A stretch of DNA of 64,000 nt from Picochlorum sp. 'celeri' (taxonomy: Eukaryota > Chlorophyta > Trebouxiophyceae): the NCBI GenBank assembly GCA_010909725.1, contig JAACMV010000008.1, positions 744,001-808,000 on the forward strand, given 5' to 3'. The notes under the pieces are model-generated. The model was not told the DNA's origin. It saw only the letters and a list, made by a program, of their open reading frames with translations, and searched no databases. Below, piece after piece: positions 42,540 through 55,581 of this stretch (position 1 is its first letter; each line of letters starts with the position of its first letter). The position numbers and the translations under genes are program-made.

Positions 42540-44368
42540 TTACACGCGTGATGTATCCCGCCCAAAGATTTTGGATCGTGCCCAATCAGTGGCCACTAGC
42601 ACTTGATTTCTGAATGAGATTTGCGAGAATGTCTCGAAACCTCTCCAGGCCAGGCCAGCAAAGTATCCCATGATGGGACCAACGATGGGAACATCCATCA
42701 CTGCACGGTCTGATCCGACGTATGCCAAACTACCCTTGTGCACATACTCAAAAGGCGCTGCACCCTTGAGGTCCACTGGTTTGGTCGTGGAGATGTCTTG
42801 TGATGCAAAGAGCTGTGCCAAATATTCTCCTTCTTGTTTTGCAACCTGGGCTGTAGCTGGGAGTGCACGGAGTCCCGAGTCAATAGTTTGCAACAGTTCC
42901 CTGAATTCTTCCCGGTCCAAGGAGGCATCCTCAGAGACGTATTTACTGTACATTCCCTCATCGATTTTATTGGATTTGGCGAATGCCTTTGCTACAATAC
43001 CGCCAAACCTTGATGCTCCAGTCTTTGATGTTAAAAATCTGGCATGCTCTGCAAGATGGGGAAAGTCCTTGGAGGCTTCTGTCAACAAGGACCTGAGCTC
43101 CTTCATGGACAGTTGGCCATTCTTGTCAGCATCTGCCTTTTCAAACAATTCATCAGCCTTGTCCAGCGCTTTCTGTTGTTCAATAGTAGCAGCATCACCG
43201 ATTGCGAACATGCTACCATCAGGGGCACCACGAACCCTGAGGTACTCATCCGTGACAATTGATCTGAAATGCGTCTGAGTTCCTTCTGGCAAGGTGCCTT
43301 GAAGACTCTTCACCAGTGGATTCATGGCGACACCTGTAGCCCATACACAGGCTCCAAAAGGAATATCCACACTCTCTCCTTCTTTATTCACTGTCGTTAC
43401 ACTGTCAGGGCCGACATTTTGGACTCTGGAGTTGAGCACCAATTCAATCCCATTTCTCTTGAAGATATCAGCAGTGTAGTTGGAAATAGCCCTATCATAC
43501 GTGGACAGCACATGGTCCATCAACTCCACCACCCGAATCTTCACATCATTAACAATATCTGGGTACAATTTGGAAAGGTCGTTTTCGATCAAATCGTACA
43601 ATTCCGCGGCAACTTCTACCCCTGTCGGACCACCTCCAACAATCACAAAGGACAAGAGCTTTTGTCTCTCCTCCTTTGAGGTGGCAGGCAGAGCAGCCCT
43701 TTCAAAGCATTCTGACACCCTCAATCTTAATCTAGCCGCGTCTTCCACTGTTTTAAAGAATGTTGTATACTCTTCCACTCCTTGTACCCCAAAGGTGTTG
43801 TTCACACACCCAACACTCAGAATCAAAATATCATATGGAAGTTTGAAGCAAGCCTCTGGGAATCCAGCATCCTCAGGAAAGCAAGCAACAATTGCTTTCT
43901 CCTCTGGAATAATTTCATTGCATTTTGCTTCGAAAAACCTCCCCTTGCTCTTCAACACAGAGCGCACTGGCTCCACAATGGAGCGCTCCTCCACTGTCCC
44001 AGCACACATGGCAGGCAGCAAAGGCGTATATACGAAATAATTCCTGGGTGATACCAATACAAGTTCATACTTGGACGAAAGAGACGCATCCCAAGCTTTA
44101 ATAAAACTCATAGCAGCCCATCCAGACCCCAAAACCACCACTCGTTGCTTCCCGTTGGCTGGTCGGCTAAGGTAATTCAGGGATCCACTCTCATTCGACT
44201 CCTGCAACATCCCATACTTTATTATTAAGAATTCTATATCCTATAGATACAAGACAATGCACGCACCATCTGGTCAGAGTCCACCACAGCTCGGCACATG
44301 CCCTTCCCTCTCGTCGCTGGTACATTCCCTGTTGACTCAATCACACGATCGTGCGAGACATTATTCAT
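42540..44368 (-). CDS. Type II NAD(P)H dehydrogenase with EF-hand (NDB-like)
   Basis: Two exons on the minus strand: 44368-44267 (34 codons) and 44201-42540, with a 65-bp intron (GTGCGT). The product has 587 residues. FAD motif VVVLGSGWAAMSF and NAD(P)H motif VIVGGGPTGVEVAAEL are present; the second fold's strand ends in Glu (VVELMDHVL), which favours NADH. Between them and the conserved ALPATAQVAKQEGEYLA there is a canonical EF-hand (DADKNGQLSMKE) and a weaker one. EF-hand members in plants are Ca2+-dependent external dehydrogenases on the mitochondrial inner membrane that bypass complex I. The N-terminal exon is not an obvious presequence. Confidence 0.92.
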
Positions 44369-44647
44369 TTTTTATTTGTTAGTCCAATTGAACCATGCAC
44401 TGAGCGAGGCTTCACCGCCATTCTCGAACCAGCCCTTGCTGGCATACGACCAGTACAGGTGGTATTCTTCGCAACCATTGGGATCGCACCCATATCGTTT
44501 TGCAAGAGTAGTACAAACTGATTTCAAAATGAATTCTAATGCCCTCATTCATGTGACAACCATGGCTCAAGGAGACACGTGCACTTGGAACATCATGACA
44601 CGTATTCTTCGGTCGATCTATGAGTTCGACCGGATCAAAGGAAATTG

Positions 44648-45457
44648 ATGCAATACCCTGGAGTGGTTGTTCATTTTCATTCATACCGAATTGCCAAGCA
44701 GCTCTGTCCAGACTACATAATGCACACATTTGCATGTTTCCAGCATTGTTGTTCCGTGTGGCGTAGCAAGACCCTTTGTGGTGGCCCTAGTTGGAGAAGA
44801 AGAGTATCGGAGACCACCTGTTCCTCGAATAGAGCAGAATTCCAGGCTCCTACATACGAGGGTGAGATAATAGAATACAGAAAGGAGAATCATGATTCTC
44901 TCTCCGTGGATGAGCGAATACGGAGGAAGAGAGCAGATTTGTACCAGAGAAGTAGGAAGAAGGAGCCTTTGGAAGCAGAGTTGGTCGTTCTTTTTGGTTC
45001 GGTTGGAGTTATTCTCATTATCCCATGGGTAGTTCACGATTACAGATTTATATTTATTCTTCCGGCGATTGTTTTTGCTATCCCTGGTCTGCGTGGGGTT
45101 GTTTTCCAGGCAGCTGTTGAGATTTATGACTACTTTGCGACACAGAGAAGCGCTCGTATGACGCAACGTGTCCGGAATAAGGAGGGTACTGCAGAATCTG
45201 ATGGGTCAAGGCGTCGATATGCGAGCATGCGTAGGGCTAGAGAAGTGGTAGACAATCAGAGAGCAGATGATTCTACCACTGTGCGAAAGACACAAAAGAC
45301 CCGAAGGACATACCATCCATCCAGGCAGCAGTCCTCTACGAAACAGCATAGGGTTTCAAATAAGAGTGCAAGATTGTCGAGGGCCAGGGATGATGATGCA
45401 CTCATTCGAGTTGTCAAAAGACTGCCACTGCTACGGGACTGGGGAGGATTCTTGTGA
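44648..45457 (+). CDS. Hypothetical membrane protein, probably organellar
   Basis: A single open frame; ATG 44648 is the first Met, and ATG 44720 (MHTFACFQHCC) is another candidate, giving 269 or 245 residues. The N-terminal region is Ser/Arg/Cys-rich, like a transit peptide. Two neighbouring hydrophobic helices (AELVVLFGSVGVILIIPWVV and FIFILPAIVFAIPGLRGVV) follow, and then a very basic, Ser/Arg-rich tail. I do not recognise a family. Stop is 62 bp from the convergent Canopy-like gene. Confidence 0.5.
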   Translation: MQYPGVVVHFHSYRIAKQLCPDYIMHTFACFQHCCSVWRSKTLCGGPSWRRRVSETTCSSNRAEFQAPTYEGEIIEYRKENHDSLSVDERIRRKRADLYQRSRKKEPLEAELVVLFGSVGVILIIPWVVHDYRFIFILPAIVFAIPGLRGVVFQAAVEIYDYFATQRSARMTQRVRNKEGTAESDGSRRRYASMRRAREVVDNQRADDSTTVRKTQKTRRTYHPSRQQSSTKQHRVSNKSARLSRARDDDALIRVVKRLPLLRDWGGFL

Positions 45458-45519
45458 CAAGTCAACCATTCCAATAAATAGCTTACATAACGATTTCGTA
45501 TTCATTAATTCTTTGACGT

Positions 45520-46110
45520 TTATAATTCGTCTTTCGAGTTGTCGCCCCCGAGCCCGTGGCACGATTTTGAATAATTGTGGCACAGCAGTTCCTCCACTGA
45601 CTCTGCTGTAGCCTTGCCCTCTCTAATATCCCGTGAAATCTCATCTTCCCACTCTCCAATAATATCAGAACAAACATTCACAAGGTATGATCGCTGATAT
45701 TTGACCTCGGCAGTATCTGATGACGAGCTCTTATTAGCAGACCAGGTACCTTGTGAAAAGTGATATTTTTTCATCTCATTGCACAAATCATCGATTAATT
45801 CGATTGCTCTGAGTTCACTGACTTCAAATTTGATAACTTTTCCGTATCTCTTTCCATCCTTATCGAGCCTTGCACGGGAGTCGATGGCATTTCTGACACG
45901 GTTCTTCTCTTTGTTCAATCTTTCACGAAGCTCGCCCTGCAAAAACGTTCCAGTAGTCACCGATTTATATTTTGATAGTTAAATGTAGCATTTTCAACGT
46001 ACTGCGACGACCTTGCAGGCACCACATCGTTTGTGCTCGACAGCTCCAAAAACAGTGAAAAAACTGTGAAAACACAACAAAATAGACAGCACAATGTGCA
46101 CTCTTCTCAT
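45520..46110 (-). CDS. Canopy-family saposin-like ER protein with KDEL
   Basis: Two exons on the minus strand: 46110-46003 and 45936-45520, with a 66-bp intron (GTACGT donor, TTGCAG acceptor, phase 0). The 174-residue protein starts with a signal peptide (MRRVHIVLSILLCFHSFFTVFG). It has KRCGACKVVAGELRERL, then VIKFEVSELRAIELIDDLCNEMKKY, then a second Cys helix, and ends exactly in KDEL for ER retention. Order and cysteine spacing match the Canopy (CNPY/MSAP) family, which helps folding and maturation of membrane receptors in the ER. Confidence 0.85.
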
Positions 46111-46280
46111 CCTTAGTACCGTAAATGAAATCAAATGAAATATGAGTTTTGTTACAATGAGGAGACATGCGTTGGAGTCATATTCACACCCTCATGTCAG
46201 TGAACGAAGAATTTAAAAAACATGCTGGGAATTCTGCAGGCCAGCTGGCTGATCCAGTCCCAACATTCACGAACATCTGT

Positions 46281-47327
46281 TTACGCCAAGCATGATGGTG
46301 CGGCAAAACAGGTAAAAAGACCAAAAAACTTTGACAATGCGCGCCTTGATCTCTTCACCTTTTTGGACAAACCCATCAGTGGTTGCTTCTTCTCAGGAAC
46401 ATTGCATGTGACAATGGCAGCCTTCACGCTCACAATATCTGCAGCAATGCCTCCTTTTTCAGGAGCGTGGTGTTGAGGATTCCCTGACTTCTCGCAAACA
46501 GCAATATCAGGCACACCATCTGACTCGTCACTGACACTGTCAGCAACAGTGACTTTTTCCTCATCACCAGCACATTGAATGTCCTCCTGAGCAACAACGA
46601 TATCTTCATCTTGGCAGGTATTGGTAGCTGAGATGGGTCTATATGCTCCAATCTTGTCGAGGGAAATAGCACCAGTGTCGCCCACGGACAATCCCGAACC
46701 ATAGGGAAACTCTGAGGAAGCATTGCATGCCTCGCTGGCATTGGCAGCGAGCTGTTCCAAAGCAATATCTTCATCCATTTGGAAAATATCATCCTCCCAT
46801 TCTTCTTGATCCAATTCCTCGAGCCCTGCCAAAACTTCCGCTTCGTAGGCCTTGTCATTTTTCAACTTGGCCAGGAACTGGGCAACATCCTTTCCGTATT
46901 CCTCCTCAATGTTGAGAGGTTCAAATTTCACAAACACGTCTACTCTGTAAATATCCTTGTTGACGACAAAAGAATTTTTGCAGATCTGGAGCAGGTACTC
47001 CAAATCGTCTTCGGTTTCAATCTTTTTCAGATGAACAGGGTTCCCATTGAACCTCTTGCCAGGGAGTCTGGAAGATACTGATGTAATCTTACCCTTGTGG
47101 CCGGCAACGGGGGCAATCGTGTCCATCAAACGGAGATTGAGGTCAGAAAGGCTAGTATCTGTAGACATTTCAGTCTCCACGCAGAATTTCTGGTTATAGC
47201 GCCAGCATCCTTTCTCTTTGTAAAAGTCGCAATTGCAGTGCAGTGCAAGTCGTACAGTCCCTGGAACTCGCTGCTCCATCATTGTGAGAGTACACTGAGT
47301 GAATTCACGAACAAGTCTGCATGACAT
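46281..47327 (-). CDS. Uncharacterised acidic protein
   Basis: A 348-residue open frame starting at ATG 47327. The codons next to the start include a good splice acceptor (CATGCAG), so the start may instead be in an upstream exon that I could not place. Residues 30-125 alternate strands and end in IETEDDLEYLLQICKNS...YRVDVFVKFE. This resembles, loosely, the end of a PB1/ubiquitin-like fold. The middle is very acidic, and the last 25 residues are basic with cysteines (KKVKRSRRALSKFFGLFTCF). No family recognised. Confidence 0.5.
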   Translation of the reverse strand: MSCRLVREFTQCTLTMMEQRVPGTVRLALHCNCDFYKEKGCWRYNQKFCVETEMSTDTSLSDLNLRLMDTIAPVAGHKGKITSVSSRLPGKRFNGNPVHLKKIETEDDLEYLLQICKNSFVVNKDIYRVDVFVKFEPLNIEEEYGKDVAQFLAKLKNDKAYEAEVLAGLEELDQEEWEDDIFQMDEDIALEQLAANASEACNASSEFPYGSGLSVGDTGAISLDKIGAYRPISATNTCQDEDIVVAQEDIQCAGDEEKVTVADSVSDESDGVPDIAVCEKSGNPQHHAPEKGGIAADIVSVKAAIVTCNVPEKKQPLMGLSKKVKRSRRALSKFFGLFTCFAAPSCLA

Positions 47328-48316
47328 ACAACGTGATATATATATTATTTACAGTGTATTACACAAGGTTTCGATGCATCTTGTCAACATGACTCGTCCT
47401 TCCACGGTGGGTTTCAACGGTCTCGTTGCCACCAGACTCGTGACACCAAAACACATGCATTCATCACAATGAACATGCGTTCCCCATACATACTTCAACT
47501 TTTATCATTTTTATGTCATATTGGCACAGCCATTGGTGAAAGTATGGGGCAAATCGACGTGACATATTCAAACCGTTGGAATGGATCTGGACTCGAACTT
47601 TACATACCTTTGTTGATTAGCGCAGCAATATGCACTTTTGAATGTAAAATGTACTAAATAATAGTTGATTGTATAATTTGACTGTTTTGTATGTGACAGG
47701 GTGGTATTGATGGGCGTGATACATTCGCATACCCACCGATTACCGACTTCTCTAATTCAAATTGTGGGGTTCTGTCGGTGGCGCCGGCGCCCCTTGAGTC
47801 TCCGCCCAAGAATCTCGCACAGACTTGCGTATCCTCCCCTTTTCTGCATAGAATCAAGTATATATCTTGTATCAGTGTATGAGACGGATCCTTGTTCCCG
47901 ATAGAAGCACGACTGCACCTGAACTGAACGGTTGCAGGACTTGCAGGGGGAGAAACCGTGATCCTCCGACATGGCTGCTAAGTAGATGCCAATAATTACT
48001 TCAAGTCACTGTAATGTGAGCGTTGCTTGTTCTGATAAAGACAACCGGAGCGCATACCATGCCCTGACAGTACAAGCTTTCCTTAAATAAACAAACGAAG
48101 TGTTTCTACGGTCACGTGAACATTTGTCTGGGCAAAAAGGCCAGCAAGATGTGGTATTTAAATATAGTTTCCCATATGATCTGTTGGAATATATGAGAAC
48201 GTGCATGTTCGACGCAGGAGACTGCGAATCGGTGGAATAGCCACCTTTCCGAGAGTTCGTTTGGGTACATCTTGTTCTGCACGACCGGTCGGCAGATAGA
48301 GCATATTTAAAATATA
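47328..48316. other. Long intergenic region upstream of the Furry gene
   Basis: 989 bp without a supported gene. A 62-residue plus-strand frame at 47469-47657 has a leader-like start but no family resemblance. Sequence near 48306-48316 (ATTTAAAATATA) directly precedes the Furry start codon. Promoters of both flanking genes must lie here. Confidence 0.45.
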
Positions 48317-51300
48317 ATGTTTGCATCAAAAGTTGGCAGCGCGCTTGTTGCGCAGTTCAAAGGCCAGGTTCAGTTGAAAGTGGTGAGTAGTTATAAGCCT
48401 GTGTCTGAGCAACTATATCGACGATTACTGATTGTCTTGTTTCTCTTGTTCAGGAAAAAGGTGACGCCACTAAGGATTCTACTCTCGTAAAGACTCTTGA
48501 GGGGTTGAGTGTACGTGGTTACTCTGCTTTTGTATGACAAGCACCAAGATTCTTTGACTTCAAACCTGGTGACATGTCTGCAGTTGGCTTCTGTTCACGC
48601 GGCGGATTCTATTCTTTCGCAATTATTAGAATGGAGAGAATATGCTTTGAAAGTAGTCATGGATACATCTAGGCCGAATCATGCGGTTCTTATGAGATCA
48701 AGGGTACGGCTTTAGCTGCAAAACATCCCAAGTATCTTGCTGATCTATTTTCTATCCTCAATGCAGCTTATCATTGAAAAATTCTTTCTGGAGGCGTCAA
48801 AAAATATAGTTAAAAATAACGGTGCCTCTGTTTCTGAGAAAACTAGCGATGACTTGGAAGAACTGGCATTTGATTGGATTTTGAATGCTGACAGATACGT
48901 GGATTCAAGATTGCAAGATGTATCACTCTCTCAGCTGAAAGATAAAGTCATTTTAGCCGCTTCAAAACTGCTTGGAGAACTGTCCCTTACTACATTAGAC
49001 TCAATTCTGAAAAGATTCCTCGAAGAGCTTAGAAGTCGAATGAGAGCAGATGCATCATCTCCTGCAAGACAAGAGATGTATGATTTATGCCATGCACTCC
49101 GGTTTGTCAAATTGACAGATACGTCAGCTTCGTCATTGACATCAGCTATTAACTTTTTAGAAGCGGTTTTTCCCTTGCGACACGTTGCAAGTGAAAAGAA
49201 GAGCAGGCTGCAGCATGCACTGTGTGACTTGTTGGCCTCCGTTCTGAGTCCTTTGTCAGATGCAAAGGATCCTGGAGGATTTGGTTCGAAATCTGACCCT
49301 TCTCTGAGAAGTCAATGGCACTCTACAGTAGCTCTCCTTCGTACAGAACTCTTTAAATGGACTACGAAGCAGTCAAAGCAAGCTCTGGCAGGATATCCAG
49401 TAGTCTCAGTGTTGACCTGCATTGAAGATGAAAATGGCCTCGTCAATTCGATCGACGTCCTGATCGATAATCTATGTAGACAAATGAAGGATAAGAAAAA
49501 TGCTTCTATGGCTGTATTATGCTTGACTCGCTGCGTTTCTTGTTTCCTGAAGCGCTTGAGTGGCAGGAGTGACCCTGAACGACTCAGCAAATGGGTGTCT
49601 AGAAGCACTCAGACAGCAGTTTCTGCTGCTGTCAAAGGAAATTTAAACTCTTGTGAAAACATCATCGTCCTGAAACACCTCTGTGTGTCAGTTTCATCGG
49701 TATTGCCAGAATTTGCTTTCAAAGGGATGATCATGGAAATGCTTGCATTTGAAGGGAGCCATTCATGGGAAGCTCCATTCATCGCGATATCATCCCTCGT
49801 TCCAATCTTGGCACAAGCACCAGGAAAACTCTTTGATGAGGATATTGATTATATGGAAAAACTCCCACCAACTCCAGCGGCTTTGGAAGCATTGGTGATG
49901 AATTTAGGCCCCAATACCCCATATGGCAAGCCGGTTCCTCGGTACCTTGTCCAGAGAATGGAGCATCTTTTGCAGCAGGATTATTCGTTACTTGATATTC
50001 TCGAAGTAGGACACTTGAGTTCTCCTCTATCAGATGCATTGGAGAAAATTAGAATTCAATGCCATCAGTTACATGGATACTCAAAGATTTCTAATTCAGT
50101 TAGGGCCCAGCAAGATGGGATATCGAAGGAGAGAATCACTGCCCTGACTGTTCTTGTGAGTTTACTCGATGCAACACCTTTTGTTATCCCATCGGGTTGG
50201 AAACAAGACGCCAAAGCTAGTCAAATATTTATGGAGGATGTACCATCTTACACTATTCATGCTGAAGCTAGTGTACGAAGTGCAGCAATATCAGCACTAT
50301 CTCGTTGCATGACAGCTTGGCCAGGATCTCGAAATTCGGTCATTGAGGGTTTGACTAGGGTTATTAAAAGTATTTTATTCGATACAGAAGAGCTGATTAT
50401 GGATGTATCTAACCTACTAATACAGATGATGAAAATTTGGGAGACATCAAACAGTCAAAAGATTTCAGACCTTCAAGCTCCATGGTCTACATATCAACAG
50501 GAAACTTTTGATGTTTTACATCACGTAGAATCATGTGGTTTCTTCTTACTTTGTCATCCTAGCGAGATCATCAGATCAATGGGCCTTAAGGTCTTACAAG
50601 CAGCATGCCACCTGCACTTGAGCATTAAGGAAAGGGCCGATACATTTCGGGCATTAGACTCAAATAATTCAGCCTCAAGTGCACCAAAGATGCTTGAGAA
50701 AATGCCCGAAAAGACAGAATTAGAAATTTCATATGAACACACACGCTCTGCTTCTCAACCTTGGGTGCGGCTTGGCCAGGCCAATGATCAACAGTTGACC
50801 TCAAATGGCCAATCCATTGACAAATTCCGGAGATCATTCTCAGAAATGATAACACCCAGAGCTGGAAGTACTTTGTCCATGCCATGGCAGAGAACAGCTT
50901 CATCAACTATTCGTGAAGCATTTACATCGGGGGCAAACAGTCCTTTGTCTGAGGTGAAGCATGACCAAAAATATTTGTTCGAACTGATACAAGAACAGGG
51001 AAATCAAATATCTCGATCTTGTTATTGGGATATTGGACCGTATTCTGATATTTTGAGAGTTTGGAAGCCTGTCCCACATGACTGCTCTTTTGAATCGTGC
51101 ATGTCTGATACAACTGAAGCAGACAGAACATCAAGGTGGTTGAAGATCTTATCTGAGCTGGTGAGGCACTGCTGGATCTACGCAAAAGATACTGCCGCTA
51201 CAATTGTCGTTGAAACCTTGGGAAATTTCCATAATTTCACAGTGACAGATCAGAATGGGAGGCAGACCGTGTCCACAGATGGGAAGAAGAAGCTTTGGGG

Positions 51301-54300
51301 GGATTTGTACTGTTTCATAATTGCTCCAACTCCTCGTGATGCATGCCTTTCTATTGATGAGCTTCTTCCCAGGAAAATAGAAGGTTTTTTCGGGATTCTT
51401 ATCAATTCAGCCCGAATCGGATCAGATTTGGCCCTCTCTGCTATTGGTTGTGCAGACAAATCATTCCAAGGGAGTGTGGTTCAAAAATGTCAACCTCTTG
51501 AGACTGAGTACTCTGCTGTTGGTGAGAAAAAAGGAAGCTCCTTGAAATCTGCTAAAAGCTTCAGGAAAGATGCAAGGCTCGTTCATGCTCAAATCCTTTG
51601 TGCTGTATGCTCAAACATAGAACCGAACACCTTGCAGGGTGAGATCCTAATGCGTGACTCGTTAATTGGGTTCATCGTCGAAACGGTGAGATTTATTGAT
51701 GTCTCGTCCATTGTATCGCCAGATTTACAGCTATTGCGGTATTGTCTTTGCTCTATTGCCCGCCAGGTGGCTTTGCAGCTCTCTGAGAGGCATTCACAGG
51801 CATTCCCGCCAATGCTTCGCAAGCAACTTTACAACACATTTAGTCTATATACGGAAGAGGGGCAGACGCCAGGATTGTTTCGATCTGAACTTCGGAGGCA
51901 CATAGCCTCCGCGAAAGCGGCTGTGAAACCACGTGATCCTGAAGTCATTAAGCAGGTCGAGAAGGAGATTCTTTCCTCATCACAAATGTTGGAAGATTCT
52001 GCAAATCTCGCGATGGGCGCGATGTTGCTAGGCCCTGTGTTTGACTCAGATAGCCAAGATCCCAATGGTAGAGTATTTACGTGGATACGGAGAATGCTAG
52101 AGAGTAATGTGCCAGATGGTGAAAAGCAGTCCCAAGACTTCCACACATGCTGGGCACCAAAAAATTTTGAAATTGCAAAAGAAGCTTTGAAGTTTTATCT
52201 GAAGTCAAACCTGAACATGTGTCCAATGTTTGTCGATCAATGCTATTCATCTAGTGCTGCAGTCGCAAATGCTCATTTCTTGGTTCTCTCCGATGTCATC
52301 ATGCAGAACCAATCCATTGAATTTGACCTGCATACTCTCATAGCTCTCGTACTGAGTAAAATGGTTGACTCGGACCCCCAAATTCGATCGAACTCCAGGA
52401 AATTGCTGCATTCAATCGAAAGGAGGTACAATCCTGACCAGGGTCTGAAGGCTTCGTTTTCAAAACTAGGGTTGGAGGACAAGGAGAGTAGCGGACAGCA
52501 TGCAATGATCCAGGACCTTGTTGTGGTTGGTGGTCTACAGAATTCCCATGCCATATTCCAACAGAAAGTATCTTCTGCAATGGCAATGCATTATGAAAAC
52601 GCCTCTTTGCAAGTCACCCAGGAATTATTGAGGAGACACAAGAATGCTGTGAGTAATCCAGAGAAATTACAGCAAACCCTCTCTTGCCTTCCCCCATGGC
52701 TTGAGCACGCTGACTTTTCTGGAGATGGATGGTCTTATTCTGTCTTGGATTTGCTTTATAATGTATCAAATGCTCCTGGCTTGGTTCAGAGCACTGCTAT
52801 TCAGGAAATTTGGCGAACCATAGCTATGCACAGAGGAAACATTGCACCTGTGCTCAATTTCCTCTTATCTAAGCTCCTACGTGAGAGCAAAGAATCATCC
52901 AAAAGCAACTTAGAATATTCGTCCATGGAATGTGGAAAACATATTGCCCTTTATCTTTCACGGGTGGCGCCCAGGTTTACAGTGGAGCATCTGATAACTT
53001 TGGCAGAATCAGAAGTACTCAATCTGCATGGGAAGGATGAGCCTTTAGATCAGGCCGAGATAAATAATACGGTTGAGCTGGGATTGGTACGGTGTTTTGA
53101 CATCCAATATCTGGTCATACTTTCTTTTATGTTCATATGCATGTTTGCAGATAAAGGAATTCCATCATAGAGCCGCAACAGCTCCAACCCAACAACCTCT
53201 GCCTAGGCAACAGCCACTAGCAGCACGAGCAGCAGCTGCCATTGCGGCAGCTACAGCAGATCGTTCCAAGCCATTTACCGCGTCATCATTTGCTCAGGTA
53301 ATTAAAAGATCTACTGTGGATATAATTATCAAAACCGGCGTTGCTGTTGCTGATACTGTCGTTGTGGCTGGAGCAGCAGCAGTTGGAACGATCTCAGCTT
53401 CGGGTCTGGCCGCGGATGAAGATGAGAATCGACTAAAATCTCGGACGAAATATGGAGAGTATGATGTGGAAGAGTCGCTGGAGGCAGCCTTGGGTTCAGG
53501 CTTGCTGCAAGATAACCAAGGGACTTCAACGCATGACGTCCAAGCAGATGATCATCTTCAGCCAATTCCTAGAATCATAGAGAAGCGCAGATTTTTATCT
53601 TCTCAAGAGGGTGCACTTTGCCTTTTAAGCGAGATAGTGTCTGAAAATGATGAATACCTGCGCCCACACTTGGCAGAGCTACTGCATATTGCTGTTTTGC
53701 AGTTGGACTCATGCAATGAGCAAGTGTGCCATGAATCTTGTCAGATTTTGCAATTTTTGCTGTATAATCTTTCATACAAGATATTAGAAACAAATTCAAA
53801 ACATGACGATCCAGTGTATTCATCAGACTATGCAAGGGTGGCTAGTGTTATTGGCTTTTTACAGAGCGTACCAGACGGAGAAAGGATCTGGGATTGGGAG
53901 CTACCAACACTAACATACCCGTGGATTTCTTCCGCAGGATCCGTTGCTGCTTTTGTCCAAATAGGTATGTATTGATGTCCCTATTTTCGTTTTTCATGCT
54001 CACGTGCTGAGAAGTGCATGGCTCTGCAGTTGCAAATTGCTTTCCGTTTGACTCAGGGCTATCAGAAAAATGGGCCTCGGAGGCTCTGAAGTGGGCGTGT
54101 TGCTCACGAACACGGCATGGAGCATCGCGATCTCATCAAATTTATTGCTCGCTTTCTCCTTCTTTGACAAGCCCCGCGTGCACTTCATTGCTATTTTGCC
54201 TGGAGAAATGTCTGAAAACAGCATCATCTGAGGGACTTGACACTGGTATTGAAATCCTATGCACCCTTAGGGTGCTCTTATCGAACACGAGTCGAGATAA

Positions 54301-55426
54301 AATTATCTTATATCCTCATTTATTTGCTGCATGTATTGCATTGTTGAACTCGAGCGTGGTCAGAGTGGGAGAACTGGCAATGGCCATGCTTCTGGAACTC
54401 TTGGATTGCTTGGATTTCTCAGACCTGCTCGTGCAGAAGGCAATTTTGAGCGTTTTTGCCCCAGAACATGCTTTCAAGCCAAACCATTCCAATACTAAGA
54501 TGCCTGATCATGTATGGCTGCTGGGAAAAAGTCTTATGGAAGATATTGAGGATGTTGAGGATGATGCTGCTGGACCCTGGTTTGCTCTGCAACAGCTTCT
54601 GGTCAAAGGCTTGTTTCAGGGGGACACAGAGCGACTTACACTGGATGCATTTGCCTCAATTTGTAGACAAATCCATCGAGCTTCCAAGATGCATGTCCTA
54701 AGACCACGGGCTTTGAAGAAATTGAAGAGGCAGGAATGGTTCACAGTGCATTCATATTCCCTTGCAAGTCATCCCTTGGCTGGCATTGAATCCATCATTG
54801 GTGATGTATACATTGGCCTCGCGATCACTGTCTCCTCAACTTTACCTTGGGTGTTTGTGAAAGTAAACGTAGACTCCGAGGAGATATCAGGTTTCCTTCA
54901 GGATTTATCACAGGCATGTGAATGTGTTGGGTGGACAAACTTGGGAGCCCTCCTGCAATGCCTCGAATCCGATCCAAACTCAAAAATGGATCTCGATATG
55001 AGCTGCAGAAATTGGTCTAGGGAAGTAGTTCCGATCATTATCCACGAACTTTTCCCCAGGTATGGATTGCTCTTCATTCAACGACTGATCGAGACTGTCC
55101 AGAGAGCCCCTGATGTATACCAGAGGGCAGCTCTCTACATCTTAGAGGCTTTGTTTAGTACACCCGGAGTGAATATTGGTAATGACGAACTCATCATAAG
55201 TGAAACTTGCCTCATCGACATGCTCGCCCTGGAATTGAATGGTCAACTTGGCGGCTGCATTGTTAGAGTCTTGCAAGCACTGTCCAACTATCAGGGATCA
55301 CCAGGCACATATGAACAGCATGACATATACAGCTGGAACAAATGCATTGATGAAATAGGAGAATGCAATAAAATCTGCTCGGGAGCGTTTAAAACGAGTT
55401 GCCATGAATTGCCCAGGCACAGCTGA
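48317..55426 (+). CDS. FRY: Furry / MOR2-PAG1 / Tao3-like cell morphogenesis protein
   Basis: Six exons: 48317-48382, 48454-48510, 48584-48703, 48767-53086, 53151-53964 and 54030-55426. Introns are 71, 73, 63, 64 and 65 bp. All phases agree, and the protein has 2,257 residues. The N-terminal MOR2/PAG1-type block is clear: QLLEWREYALKVV, LEELAFDWILNAD, SILKRFLEELRSRM, EMYDLCHALRFVKL, HALCDLLASVLSPLSDA and WTTKQSKQALAGYP. The rest is HEAT-like. Furry proteins are large scaffolds for NDR kinases that control polarised growth and, in plants, cell shape. An Ala/Val-rich insert (about residues 1,580-1,640) is unusual. C-terminal exons were assigned by open frame and splice sites. Confidence 0.88.
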
Positions 55427-55581
55427 ACTGCTAGATCTGCAACTCACCCCTCAACACAATCATCCTGATGCGGTTGTTGGGCAGCAGCCTCTCGCATCAC
55501 CGTCAACACATTTATTGCCATTTTTACCAGAATGATACAAATAATGATTATACATGCATACTTTTAAAAACAAAAGAAACA

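Noticed and set aside
47469..47657. 62-residue frame with a leader-like start in the long intergenic region
   Set aside because: It has a signal-like N-terminus, but its length is what chance allows, and no splice partners or family pattern were seen.
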